DNA from: CAMASH01 sp041746635
GTDB taxonomy: Bacteria > Verrucomicrobiota > Verrucomicrobiia > Chthoniobacterales > Terrimicrobiaceae
Direction of reading: 5' to 3'
NCBI GenBank assembly: GCA_041746635.1
Contig: JBGTGQ010000063.1
Coordinates: 1-64,000 of the forward strand
DNA length: 64,000 nucleotides
Shown piece after piece: positions 40,097 to 50,600 of the stretch (position 1 is its first letter; every line of letters begins with the position of its first letter). The translations under genes and the position numbers were made by a program. The notes under the pieces are model-generated. The model was not told the DNA's origin, ran no database searches, and saw only the letters and a list, made by a program, of their open reading frames with translations.

Positions 40097-40774
40097 AATC
40101 CCGGCTCGATCGTGCAAGGCCTTCAGGCGGATCAGATTCGCGCGGAGGTCAATTGGCGCGCGATTTGGGAGGGTGCGTGGCGGGTGGAGCGGATTGACGT
40201 TGTGAGTTTCGAGGGCACTTTGCGCCCCGGTTCGCCGGATGGCGAGGGGACGGATGCGGACGACTCCAAATCCGCTCCCACCCGTGGTCTGGCGTCCTTT
40301 TTGCCCCAGCGCTTCGAACTGGGAGAGTTGAATATTGCCCAAGCCCGCGTCGGTTTCCGTGGCAAGGATGGCCAGGAAGCTCTGGCCATGCAAAATTCCG
40401 CACTGCAAGTCCGCCCGGAAGGCAATGGTTGGGCCATTGATGGCAACGGCGGCACGCTGACGATTCCCTCCCGTCCGGCGCTGTCCATCACCAGCTTTGG
40501 CTCGCGCATCCAGGGGGCGACATTTTTTCTCACCGAGTCTAATTTCCGGCTGGGTGACGCGGGAAAAATCACCGCCTCGGGTGAGTTCGCCTCGGATTCG
40601 AAGCTCCGGGTGCCTACACGTACTCTTGAACCTGCCCTTACCCTCCGGCGAGGATTGAGTAGGAGTAGGTTCAGGAGTAAGAATAAGTTTTCCCAAGTTT
40701 GTCTTAACCTAGGTCGTCCTCGCCTAACTCCGCTTTGCCGTCCATCCGCTGCGGAAACGTCATGGTCGCGGTGA
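40025..40774 (+). pseudogene. Truncated AsmA-like gene remnant
   Basis: An open frame of 249 codons. Codons about 25-196 read IRAEVNWRAIWEGAWRVERI, then DVVSFEGTLRPG, ELGELNIAQARVGFRGKDG and ITSFGSRIQGATFFLTESNF, matching the repeating beta-strand style of AsmA/DUF3971-type envelope proteins. No signal peptide or membrane anchor precedes this, and after about 40612 the frame runs into an inverted-repeat element and the antisense 3' end of the giant gene. I therefore read it as the middle piece of a formerly longer gene. It may still be translated. Confidence 0.55.
40613..40690. mobile_element. Small inverted periodic-word element at the end of the AsmA-like remnant
   Basis: The left arm reads CGTACTCTTGAACCTGCCCT; the right arm on the reverse strand reads TCTTACTCCTGAACCTACTC. 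Both contain TACTC(T/C)TGAACCT followed by similar words. The arms are separated by only a few bases. It carries no gene and lies exactly where AsmA-like similarity stops. Confidence 0.5.
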
Positions 40775-43700
40775 GGGCGACGGCGAGCAGCAGGACAGTG
40801 ACAAACCAGCCGCTGGATCCGCGAGTTGAGGCCAGCTTAAGCCGCAAGCTCAGCGGGGCTTCGCCATCGACCTGGATGCTGCGGGTGAAGGTGAGGACCT
40901 CGCCGCTTTCCGGGATAGTGATGTCAATGGCGCCAGGGGCGGGTTCGGCGGCGAGTTGTTGTTCGACGATGCGGCCGGCAATGCCCTGTAGCGCGGAGTT
41001 TTCCTCGGCGGTGTTGCCCATGAGAAGTTGATCCATCTGCTGGGGATCAAAATTTGTTCCGCCCTGCATGAACGGATTGGCACTGGCCGCCTGCTCGAGC
41101 TGCTCGTTGCGAGTGGTGCCGGTATTTTTGTTGTCGAGGTAAAGCCGTTGGCGGCGGGTGTTGAGGCCGACCACGGCCTGCTGCGTCTTGAGCGTTTTTA
41201 ATTGCACCCGGGCGTCTTCGTTGGAGGCCTCGTCGAGGGCAAAGGTGTTTGCCGCTTTGCTCAGGACTTCGCCGGCCTGTTGCTGTTCGCCTTTGCGCAG
41301 GAGGGAATTGGCTTGGTCCATCAAGGCAGCGGCCTTTTTCCCCTCATTGTTCCGCTGGGCGGAAGCGAGGGTGACGTATTCCTGGAGGCCGAAAATTCCG
41401 GCGGCTTTTTGCTCCTTAAGGCGCAGCCCGCCCGAGGAGTTTGCGACAGAATAGCCGGGCGGAACAATGATCCGCCATGAGACATTGACCAGCGGGACAT
41501 TGAGGCTGGGACCGAGAAGTTCGATGGTTCCGCGTTGGGTGTCGGGAACGGAATAAACCAGCCGGACTTGGGCGAAGCGGTCCGCGCCGGTATTCGGCGA
41601 AACGTTCAAAAGATAGGCATCGCCTTCGCGCACGATGCTGACGCTTTCGTCATTCACAATGGCGCTGAAGAGCCGCGCATCCTTGGGCAGGTTGACTCGC
41701 AGGGAGCTTTTCTCGACGACCTCGACGGTCAGTTGGACGGCGGTGAGGGAGGGTCCGAGCGGTGAGAAGAGCGTGGTGAGATCGCCTTGAGTGACGCGAA
41801 GCTTGAGGGCATCGGCCACGTCGTGGCGCTGGATCGTGACCGCGAGCGGGCCTTCTGGTTCCGCCACCCGGTAACAAAGAGCCGGCACGCTGCGATCCGA
41901 GCGGTCTTGAAGATTGGGTGGGACGGCGCTCCAATCCACCCGTTGCCAGCCGCGGGGAATGACTTTGGCGTCGAGTTCGATGCGCCCGCTGCCGCGCACG
42001 GAGACAAATTGAGTGACCTGCCGGGTGGATTCGAAAACGGGGGGCTGGATTATTTCCTGACCTTGCTCGCGTGAAGCCTGACCTTGAAATTCGATCTGCA
42101 CGTCGGTTTCGCCGGCAATGCCGCGCTGGAAACGGATTTCCCAGAGATCTTTCTCATTCGGAATTTTGATCAGGTCGTTCACGGCGGAGCCGGTGGCGCG
42201 AACGGTTTGAACCTGGTTTTCGCTCAATCCGGGCAGGCGCAGCCGAAGCTGTTTTACGGCGGCATTATCCACGCGGTAGCGAAGGCCGAGGCGGGTGAGG
42301 GTCTGCCCCTCGCGCACGGTGACTTCCTGCAGGGCCTGAACCGTGATCCAGGATTCCAGGGTTTCGATGCCGAGTTGCAAATTCCAGTTCTCCTGGAGCA
42401 GCCGAAACGCCAGGGTTCCCGCGCGCGTTTCTCCCACCGTGCGGGAATCCACCTGGGAAACGCTCTCGCGGTTCACCGCGCGAAGCCGGATTCCCTTTTC
42501 CGGCACGAGAAGAAGCTCGCCGGTCTGCCGGGTGGCCTCGCGCAGCAAAAGCCGCGGAACCGGCCAGGACTCCTGCGCGGACGGGGCGGAGCCCACCAAG
42601 GTGAGGGCAAAAGTCTGATCGCCGATCGTGCGGCCATTGAGCTGCAAGGTGATGATGCGTTTGCCGTCTTCAGCGGCCTCGGTCCACTGGCTGAGAGCCG
42701 CGCCGCTGAGGGCTTCGACTTCCAAGCCGTCGGGCAGAAGGAAACTGAGTTTAAAAAGTCCGGCGCGGGTGATGGCCACGTTCAAATCGACGGCCAGAAC
42801 CAGGCGGTCGTCGCCGAATGAAAGTACCTGCTTGCTCACGACCCGCACCTCGGGGGCGACGGCGGCAACTTTGAGCGACACGCTTCCGCCCTCGCGCCCA
42901 TAGCGAAACGCCTGCTGGAGCAAGGCCAGGGGTTGCCCATCCTTGGATTTCGGAATCAATCCGGCATCAAAATCCTCCAGATTGACCGGGGAGAGACCGC
43001 GCACATTTTCCGGCTGCGCGTCGCTGCCGAAGGCCAGGGCGATCATGCCGACCTCGCCCTCCGCGCCGAGCACGCGGATGGGCTCCAGGGTGAGATCCAC
43101 CGGAAGATCCGCAGTGCCAAGCTGGGTTTCCACCTCGAAGTGAAAAGCCGCCGCCTGGGGCGGTGCGATCTCGACGCGCAGCTTGCGGCTCTTCGGATCA
43201 AACCGCCAGGCACTGACCGCGCCGCCTCGCGCGTCACCGACCGTGAAGCCCTTGGGCATCTCGAGTTCGAGGAAGGAGACCTGGCCCTGTACGGGACGAA
43301 TCGTGATGCGGCTGTATCCGTTGACCACGCCGGGCCCGGGCACAAAGAGATTGGCCGCCTCGGCAAAAAAACGGGGTTTCTCGGTCGCGGTGTCGCGCGT
43401 CCGGGTGCGGATGTTTATGACCGCGGAATCCGAAGGACGAAGGACCAGGGTGGCTCCGCTTTCGGTTTCCGGAAGTCCGGCCAGCGCCTGTACACTCACG
43501 GCGGAGGGCGAGGTGAACTCCCAGCCGCCTTGGTCGAGTTGCACGGTGACACGCTGGACGGCCGCGGGTCCGGAGACAACGGGCAGCCCTTTGCTGAGAT
43601 CGCCCGTCGGCATTTCAAAACTGGCCCGCGCGCGGAAGACCCCCGCGCGTTCGAGGGCGATAAAATAAAGGGTTTGGTCTCCCCGCTGTGCCTTGGTGAC

Positions 43701-46700
43701 CCGAAGGCCGCCGTCGCCTTGGAAGCTGGTCAGAACCGCGGGCGGCCGCAGCAGGAGAAAGCTGTCCCCGGCGGCCCCGCGCACCTGCACGTCGCATTCC
43801 CCGAACAGACGTCCGTCGCGGATTTTCCAGGTTTGAACCAAGGACTCCGCGGGCGGATTTTCCTGGGCCTTGGCCGGGGCTGGTGCGAGCAGGGAAAAAC
43901 CAAGCAGCATGATCAGGGTGGCGGCTACCGGAGGTGGCCCTTCCGTCGGGCCCGATTGGCGCATCCAGCCAATGAAGGTGGGCAGCAACAGGACCGCAAA
44001 CACCGCGAACGCGAGGAGAAGGAAAAATGCCGCCGCCCCTCCGCGCTGCGCCAGAATTCCCAGCGTCAGCAAAAGCGCCCCGGCGGGAACCTGCCAGCCG
44101 CCGCGACCGGCACTCCACCAAACCCGAAACGCGGCGAATCCCAGCAGCCCGAGGCCTGCGGTCGCCGCGACAATACCCCAAGGGGAACTTATGGCCACGC
44201 CGGCTCCGACATTGGCCAGGGGAATCGTGATGGTTTCTCCCGCCGGGACGACGGTGGCGGAGTAGGTCAGTTTGGCCACGTTGTGCCTGCGATTTTTCAG
44301 GGCTGACTGGGTCAGGTTGAGCGCGCACACGATCACAATCGCCGCGATGAGAAATCCGAGCAGGGATTTCCAGGTGGTGCCGCTGCGGAGCAAGAATGCC
44401 GCCAGAATCATGGCGGCCAGGAGCGCAAGGGTGACGCCGGCGGCGCGGGCGGACAGCCACTCGAAACCGGTTTCCGTCAGGACCGGCACCGTGAGTTGCG
44501 CGGTGCCGCCCTTCGGAACCAGTAGCTGGCCGGGATCGCCGGTCACCGTCCATTCGCTGATGACGGTGGGGGCCTGAGTTTTCGGAGAACTCAGCACCGG
44601 GGACCGGGCGTGTTTGGCGGTCTGTCCCAGACGAAGAACGACCTCGACCGGCTCGTTGGGATTCAGCCTGGGTGGAAGCGGAATGAGCGTCTGGTCGCCA
44701 TCGAGTTGGGCGTTGACGATCTCGTTGCCGGCTCGTGCTTCCCACAATTTCACGTCCTTGGGCAGCACGATGCGCAGGGCCTTGCGACCGCGCGTTTTCA
44801 CGAAATAGCTGGCGTCGGTGACGATCTGGCCTTCGCGGGAGATTCGGCTGGAAAGTTTTGCGAAATCAACCAGTTGGTCCACCGTTTCCGCCAGGGCATA
44901 CCATTTGATGTCGATCTCCAGCCCGAACGGGCGCGCGGTGTATTGATAGACAGCCAGCGACGGCGAACTGCTGAGCAAGCGGTACTCGGCGGGCAGTTCC
45001 AGCGGCTCCAGTTTCAGCAAGGCTCCCTCGGCCTTGAGCACTTGGGATTTCACCTGCAGCGGACTCACCACCTGCACATACCCGCGTTCGCCCTGCAGGC
45101 CGAGCGGACGGACTTCGCCGGGCTTGATGATCCCGCCCCGGGCGCTCATCGGTTGCTCAAAGGTGATCAGCAATGTCGCGGCGCCCAGCACCGGCTGGTG
45201 CAGGGAAACAATCACCTGATTGCCTTCGCGACGCCAGTCCCGACGGACGTTCTGGCCGACGACATCAATGTTGCCGGCGGATTCCGGCACCTCGATCCGC
45301 CATTCATTGGCGGGGGCGCCGACCACGAAATAGTTGATCAACACACTGCCGAAAACCACGCCCTCCTTCAGCGAGTAGAGATGAAAAACATCGGCCTGCA
45401 CGCTTTGGCCCAGCGCCTCGACCGTGAGGGTGGCAGACCAACTGGCTTCGCGCTGGCGAAAAGCCTGTTGGAGTCCGGCGACTTGCGTCGGAAAGAAGCT
45501 TAGCGGCGTTTCCACCAACTTTTCCATTTTGCCTGGAAGGATGCGGAAGCCGGGGGTGGAAACCACGCCGATGTGGCCGCGAACCGATTTGGCCCCGGGA
45601 AACGAGAGCGGCGGCAGGGCCCATTCGCCCGCGGCAGCCGCCTGGTTTTTTTCCAGCCGCAAACGGATCAACTGCCGCCCATCCACGGCGGACTTGAAAA
45701 GGATTTTCAGCACCCGCAATCCATCCTTGGCCGCGGTCTCCGCCACGTAGTCCGCCACCGCCCCGCCACCGGCGGCCACGACGGTGTAGTCTTCCGGGAT
45801 GCCGAGCGACCAATCACGCAGAGGGGCTTCCCGGATGTCGAGTTCGAGGTCGGCGGTGATCACGCGGTCCGTGTCGGCCAATTGGTAAAGTACGATTTGC
45901 GAGACCCCGACCTCGGGCAAAATTTGATTCGCCACGATGCGGCAGGCGTAATTGGGCGAGGGAAACCGATAGACAAAAACCTGCCGCGTGCCCGGCTCGA
46001 CCGCCGGACCGGGGAATTGCGCGGGCGCGAGCTGCATCATGCCCGCGACATCGGCCACCTCGAGCCGCACCGCGCCATCATTGGCCACCCGCACGTAGCC
46101 CGAGTGCCGCACGCCGCCTTCGGGAGTCAGCCGAAGCGGTTCGGCCCGCACGGGAAAATTCCCCAGGGGCGACTGGCTGCGAACGACCAACGACCCGCTC
46201 TTTTCCAAGGGCCGGCTGAGGAGCACTTCTAGCACGCGCTGGTTGCCGTCGGGCACGACTTTCCAATTGAGCACGTTGGTGCCCTCGACGCCGAGAATTT
46301 CCCCGGGTCCGTCGAGTTTGATCCGGACGCCGGGCAGTTTTCCTTGCAGAACCCGGAAATCAATCTGCGAACTCTGGCGCAGCAACCCCGCTCCCACGCG
46401 CAAATCGCTCCATTCGTGGCTGGTGAATGACAACGTTCCGACTCCCGACTCGCGCGTCTGCCGCCATCCCACCGAGGCATTGCCATCGGCCGCCAGAAAC
46501 CCTTTGCGCGACACGGCGTTGGGGACAACAGACGCATTGGGATTGAAGGCGACGTCCTGCGGCAGGCCTTCGATCGTCATGGGAACCACCGCCCCGGCCG
46601 GCATGCGAAAATCCAGGGCCTTCCACTCGCCGTCCTGCACCGCCGCCACAAAGGCAAGATCGAGCGGAAAGACACCGGCCCGATCAAAAACCAATTCCAT

Positions 46701-47570
46701 CCTATCGTCTTTCAATTCGACATGCCAGCAATCTCCCGAGGCCGCCCCGGACAAGGCGGCCCGCCCGGAGAGCAAGGCCAGCCGCGCCTCGGCCTGGCGC
46801 ACCCGGGCTTCGCCGCGCAGTTGGAAATTCACACACCCGGCGGCGGCATCGAGTTTTCCCGTCAGCGTGGCACCGACCAGATCGGCCTCCGCCAGCGCCG
46901 CCCCGCGCTGGCTGAGCATCACTTCCAGATTCGATTCTCCGATGCTGGTGAACTGCTGGTCCCCATGAGGCTTGGGGTCCGGGCCGAGGGGAACGAGGCC
47001 GTCGGCCCGCGTGACGCGCACGTCCACCGCGTCACCGGGGAGAATCTGAATGCGCGAGGAAAACCCAACGGCCTCACCCGGCGAGAGCGTCGGTAGAAAG
47101 ACGGTGCCGGGCACGCTTGGTTTGGCGATTTTCAAGATCACCTTCACATCCATGCTCGCAGACGCGGGCTGGCCCTCCGCCAGCACAGGCCGCAAATCAA
47201 GAAACCGCTTCCCGTCCGCTTGGCGAACTGACCAATCGCGCAGTCCATCCCCCGTGACCGCGATCACTTCTCCGCTGCCGCCCAGGCCAAGCGTGATCAC
47301 CTCCGGGCGTCCCTGCACGATCCGGATTGCCACCTTGATTTCGCTGGTGATCTCGCCCGCATTGAGGCGAATGATGTTTTCCGCCGTGGCGGAGAAAAAA
47401 AGCGGTGCCTTGGGCAGCACGCCGCGCGCCTCCACGACGAGGTGTCCTTCGCCGGGTGTCAATTGGGTGGAGACGCTGGCGCGGTCGGCCCGCGCTTCGT
47501 TTTGGGCCAGGGCCGCGCAGGGTGGCAGGGCAAGCCAGGACAGGAAGAAGAGCGAGAGGAGGTTTTTCAT
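40704..47570 (-). CDS. Giant envelope protein (2288 residues) of the ECF sigma-VWA operon
   Basis: A signal peptide (MKNLLSLFFLSWLALPPCAA, cut near LAQ) is followed by about 1000 residues of beta-rich repeats (for example PLGNFPVRAEPLRLTPEGGV). Several membrane helices lie near residues 1040-1230 (GVTLALLAAMILAAFLL; FLIAAIVIVCALNLTQ; AAAFFLLLAFAVFAVLLLPT). An internal signal-like segment (LLGFSLLAPAPAKAQENPPA) follows, then another 1000 beta-rich residues and a C-terminal helix (SSGWFVTVLLLAVALTATMT). The two halves look like two exported proteins joined through a membrane region. No catalytic motif was seen. It is transcribed after the VWA and sigma genes. The function is unknown; a role in the cell envelope is an inference. 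Confidence 0.75.
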   Translation of the reverse strand: MKNLLSLFFLSWLALPPCAALAQNEARADRASVSTQLTPGEGHLVVEARGVLPKAPLFFSATAENIIRLNAGEITSEIKVAIRIVQGRPEVITLGLGGSGEVIAVTGDGLRDWSVRQADGKRFLDLRPVLAEGQPASASMDVKVILKIAKPSVPGTVFLPTLSPGEAVGFSSRIQILPGDAVDVRVTRADGLVPLGPDPKPHGDQQFTSIGESNLEVMLSQRGAALAEADLVGATLTGKLDAAAGCVNFQLRGEARVRQAEARLALLSGRAALSGAASGDCWHVELKDDRMELVFDRAGVFPLDLAFVAAVQDGEWKALDFRMPAGAVVPMTIEGLPQDVAFNPNASVVPNAVSRKGFLAADGNASVGWRQTRESGVGTLSFTSHEWSDLRVGAGLLRQSSQIDFRVLQGKLPGVRIKLDGPGEILGVEGTNVLNWKVVPDGNQRVLEVLLSRPLEKSGSLVVRSQSPLGNFPVRAEPLRLTPEGGVRHSGYVRVANDGAVRLEVADVAGMMQLAPAQFPGPAVEPGTRQVFVYRFPSPNYACRIVANQILPEVGVSQIVLYQLADTDRVITADLELDIREAPLRDWSLGIPEDYTVVAAGGGAVADYVAETAAKDGLRVLKILFKSAVDGRQLIRLRLEKNQAAAAGEWALPPLSFPGAKSVRGHIGVVSTPGFRILPGKMEKLVETPLSFFPTQVAGLQQAFRQREASWSATLTVEALGQSVQADVFHLYSLKEGVVFGSVLINYFVVGAPANEWRIEVPESAGNIDVVGQNVRRDWRREGNQVIVSLHQPVLGAATLLITFEQPMSARGGIIKPGEVRPLGLQGERGYVQVVSPLQVKSQVLKAEGALLKLEPLELPAEYRLLSSSPSLAVYQYTARPFGLEIDIKWYALAETVDQLVDFAKLSSRISREGQIVTDASYFVKTRGRKALRIVLPKDVKLWEARAGNEIVNAQLDGDQTLIPLPPRLNPNEPVEVVLRLGQTAKHARSPVLSSPKTQAPTVISEWTVTGDPGQLLVPKGGTAQLTVPVLTETGFEWLSARAAGVTLALLAAMILAAFLLRSGTTWKSLLGFLIAAIVIVCALNLTQSALKNRRHNVAKLTYSATVVPAGETITIPLANVGAGVAISSPWGIVAATAGLGLLGFAAFRVWWSAGRGGWQVPAGALLLTLGILAQRGGAAAFFLLLAFAVFAVLLLPTFIGWMRQSGPTEGPPPVAATLIMLLGFSLLAPAPAKAQENPPAESLVQTWKIRDGRLFGECDVQVRGAAGDSFLLLRPPAVLTSFQGDGGLRVTKAQRGDQTLYFIALERAGVFRARASFEMPTGDLSKGLPVVSGPAAVQRVTVQLDQGGWEFTSPSAVSVQALAGLPETESGATLVLRPSDSAVINIRTRTRDTATEKPRFFAEAANLFVPGPGVVNGYSRITIRPVQGQVSFLELEMPKGFTVGDARGGAVSAWRFDPKSRKLRVEIAPPQAAAFHFEVETQLGTADLPVDLTLEPIRVLGAEGEVGMIALAFGSDAQPENVRGLSPVNLEDFDAGLIPKSKDGQPLALLQQAFRYGREGGSVSLKVAAVAPEVRVVSKQVLSFGDDRLVLAVDLNVAITRAGLFKLSFLLPDGLEVEALSGAALSQWTEAAEDGKRIITLQLNGRTIGDQTFALTLVGSAPSAQESWPVPRLLLREATRQTGELLLVPEKGIRLRAVNRESVSQVDSRTVGETRAGTLAFRLLQENWNLQLGIETLESWITVQALQEVTVREGQTLTRLGLRYRVDNAAVKQLRLRLPGLSENQVQTVRATGSAVNDLIKIPNEKDLWEIRFQRGIAGETDVQIEFQGQASREQGQEIIQPPVFESTRQVTQFVSVRGSGRIELDAKVIPRGWQRVDWSAVPPNLQDRSDRSVPALCYRVAEPEGPLAVTIQRHDVADALKLRVTQGDLTTLFSPLGPSLTAVQLTVEVVEKSSLRVNLPKDARLFSAIVNDESVSIVREGDAYLLNVSPNTGADRFAQVRLVYSVPDTQRGTIELLGPSLNVPLVNVSWRIIVPPGYSVANSSGGLRLKEQKAAGIFGLQEYVTLASAQRNNEGKKAAALMDQANSLLRKGEQQQAGEVLSKAANTFALDEASNEDARVQLKTLKTQQAVVGLNTRRQRLYLDNKNTGTTRNEQLEQAASANPFMQGGTNFDPQQMDQLLMGNTAEENSALQGIAGRIVEQQLAAEPAPGAIDITIPESGEVLTFTRSIQVDGEAPLSLRLKLASTRGSSGWFVTVLLLAVALTATMTFPQRMDGKAELGEDDLG

Positions 47571-47657
47571 GGGACGAGTGTTAATTTGGGCGGGCGGGGT
47601 TGGGATGTGTCAGAGAGTTGTAAAAAGCGTGTAAGTTTTCTGTGATGCGCTGGCGGA

Positions 47658-50600
47658 TCAGCGCCTCATTTGTTCAAACATCTGGATGAGTTCTCCCACC
47701 CGTTCCTGGTTGGGATAATGACCGCGCAGGTTATTGATCACCGGAGCCAGCGCAGTCAGGTCGAGTTGCGAATCGCCCCGTAATTTTTCCGCCAGCAGGG
47801 CGGCGGTGGCGGCCAGTTGCAGGGAGGGGGAGGCCTGATCAAATGCGCGGGCCCGCGCATCGTAGGGCATGGTCCAGGACCGCTCGACCATCGAGCCGCT
47901 GGCGGGATCGCGGAAACGGACGAAGACCTGCCCGAGGTCGCCCTCGCCTTCGGGGAGGGTTTGCACCTGATACAAGGCCACGCCGGCTTCCTCGGCGGAG
48001 AGTTCGGCTGCCTGGACCTTGTCGTTGCGGAAATCTTCTTTCTCGAGGAGGTGTTTCTCAAAACCAATGAGCCGGTATTGGCTGACCCGCGCCGGATTGA
48101 AGACGACCTGCACCTTCACGTTCTCCGCCGCAGGACGCAACGCTCCGGCCAACTGCCGGGCAAAATCCGTGTCGGCGTTCTCGGGTTTGTTGAGAAAATA
48201 ATAGCGACCGTCGCCCTTGCGGGTCAGGGCTTCGAGCATCTCGTCATTCAAGCCATTGGCCCCCACGCCGCAGGCGTCGAAGGAGATTCCCTGCTGGCGG
48301 GTTTTTTCAATCTGCCGGGCGAGTCGGACGGGATTCGCATTGCCGAGATTGGCCGCGCCGTCGGTCAACAGGACGATGCGATTTTGCGCTGCGGGAAGTT
48401 TTTGTTTCAAGGCCATCTCGGACGCAAGGGCGAGGGCTTCTTCGAGGTTGGTCCCGCCCTCGGACGGCGTGCGGTCGGCAATCTCAACGAGCTTGCCAGC
48501 CTGATCGCCGGGCACCTGCTCCGCCAGCAGGCGCGGGGTGCGGGCGAAACCGATGAGGGTCACGCGGTCCTGCGGTCCCAGCAAGTTTGCCAGCGTTTCC
48601 AGTGCCCGGCGCACGGAGACCGCGCGGTCCTCCCGCTCCATCGAGCCCGAGGTATCGAGAAGCAGGGTCAAACGCAGCGGCTGCCCGGCGGCGCGACCCG
48701 CAGCCGCCACCTTCAAGGCGATGCGGACGAGATCGCGTTGTTGCAGAAACGGATGAGCCGCTTGCTCAATCCGGCAGGCCACTTCTTCGCCGGGGGCTGG
48801 AGAGGGATCATTGTAATCAAACGCATTGTAAAATTCCTCGGCCCGGATGCGGGCCGGATCCGGCACGGTGCCCTTGGCCAGCGCGTCCTTGGCCAGTTGA
48901 AACGAGACGTCGCTGACATGGAGCGAGAAGGTTGAGAAGGGTTGCTTGGCGGTGAGAATTTCGGATTGGAACGCTGAGGGCGCGGGAGGTTTGGGGGGGA
49001 TTTGGGTTGCATCGACGAGGGGCACGATAGCCACGGCGTAAGGCTCAATCTTGAGTTTGAGATTGGCGGCCTTCGCCACGTAATCAATGGCGAGTCGCAG
49101 AGGAATATCGGTGAGGGCAAGAGTGAGTTTTGCTTTGGATTCATCAGCCTCCGGGGGCAACTTTAGGACGATGTTAATTCCTTTCCGACTTGGATCCGTT
49201 TCGGCCGCGTCCAAGGAGGCGGCGCGTTGCTTGAGGAAGTCGATGGCCTCACGCAACGTAGCGTCTTGGAAATCGATTCTGGGAATGGTGATTTCGTCCA
49301 ACTTGCGATTGATCAACGTCGTGCCGCGAGTGTCGATCTGCGGCTGTTCAATGATGGTGGAGGCACCGACTTCAAATCGGCGAACTGGCATTTCCCAGCC
49401 TTTGTCGACCTGACGGAACAAGTCACCCCGTGCTTCGTTGTAAGCAATAGCGGCAGACTTGGCCCTCTCCTCATTCACCTGCCCCATCCCCCTTCGAGCG
49501 GCGATGTTGTTGGGATCGACCTCTAGGGTTTGCTCGTAGCGTTTAAAGGCAAGATCCTGTCGGCCGGAGGCGGAGAATTTCTCAGCCTCGTCGAGAAGGT
49601 ATTTGGCCTGGCCTTCCTTTTGCTCGACCGTTTGAACAGTGTTAATCGGCGACCCGTAGTTAATGAACCCGTCAAACTCCACCTTGCCATCCCGGCTGGA
49701 AAAAACCGGTTGGTTGACGACATTTTCGTTTGCCGGTGAGAGCGGAGCGTTTTGCCTTTGCCTGGAAAGCCGCCCCGCCAATGGAACGTCTCCTAGGAGG
49801 GGCTCGCGATCTTCTACCGACTTGTCCTTTTCAAGAATCTCTTGATTAGCCTGTTGGGTGTCGTTTCTCACCACGCCTCCCGACGCCATAGATTGGCCAT
49901 CAAAGATAGCGACCTCACCTGCTACCTGTCGGGTCGTAAAAATTGGCTGGTTGATCACACTTGAGGCGTCGGCCATACCGGGATTGATCGGTGATCCGTA
50001 ATCAATTTGGCCGTCGAATTTCTGATCAGTGATTGGGTTGATCGCGGGAACTTCTAATTTTGCCACCGTTTCAATTGATTTTTTATCTTCTTCGTTCCAT
50101 GCAGGGGCAGCCTGAGCTTGGGCCACTTGTGGCGGAGCAAACTCCGAAGGATAGGGAAAATCACGGACAGTTTGAACTATTTCAGTCTGGCCGCTCCGCG
50201 TCGTCACTTGCGGGAGTTCCGCGCTATCCGCTTCGCGATTCGATGTTTCGCCGGGCTTTGCTGGTTGAGAGGCGACCGAGTCCTGCTCTGTGGATCGTGT
50301 TCCGGCCGCGCTGCCGCTTCCCTTTCCCCAGCCTCCTGTGAAACCGCGAATCGCTCTTGCTGTAGCGACCGGCATATCCTTGCCATCCACGGGAGTGCTG
50401 GCGGGCTGCGGGGCATCACTTCGCAATTGGACTGATCCATCGCCCTCTTTAGGAAGGATCCCGAGGTCCGATGCCTTTCCATTGTCTTGGTCGGTTGGTA
50501 GACGTCCATATTCGGTCTCGTAAGCAGTAATCGCTGTCGCGAGCTTTGCGCCATCTTGGCTGGCGGCGGAGGACGGCGTCTGCACGTCGTCCCAAGACTG

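Noticed and set aside
42933..44306. Plus-strand open frame opposite the giant gene
   Set aside because: Low-complexity, Arg/Gly-rich translation typical of antisense frames in GC-rich DNA.
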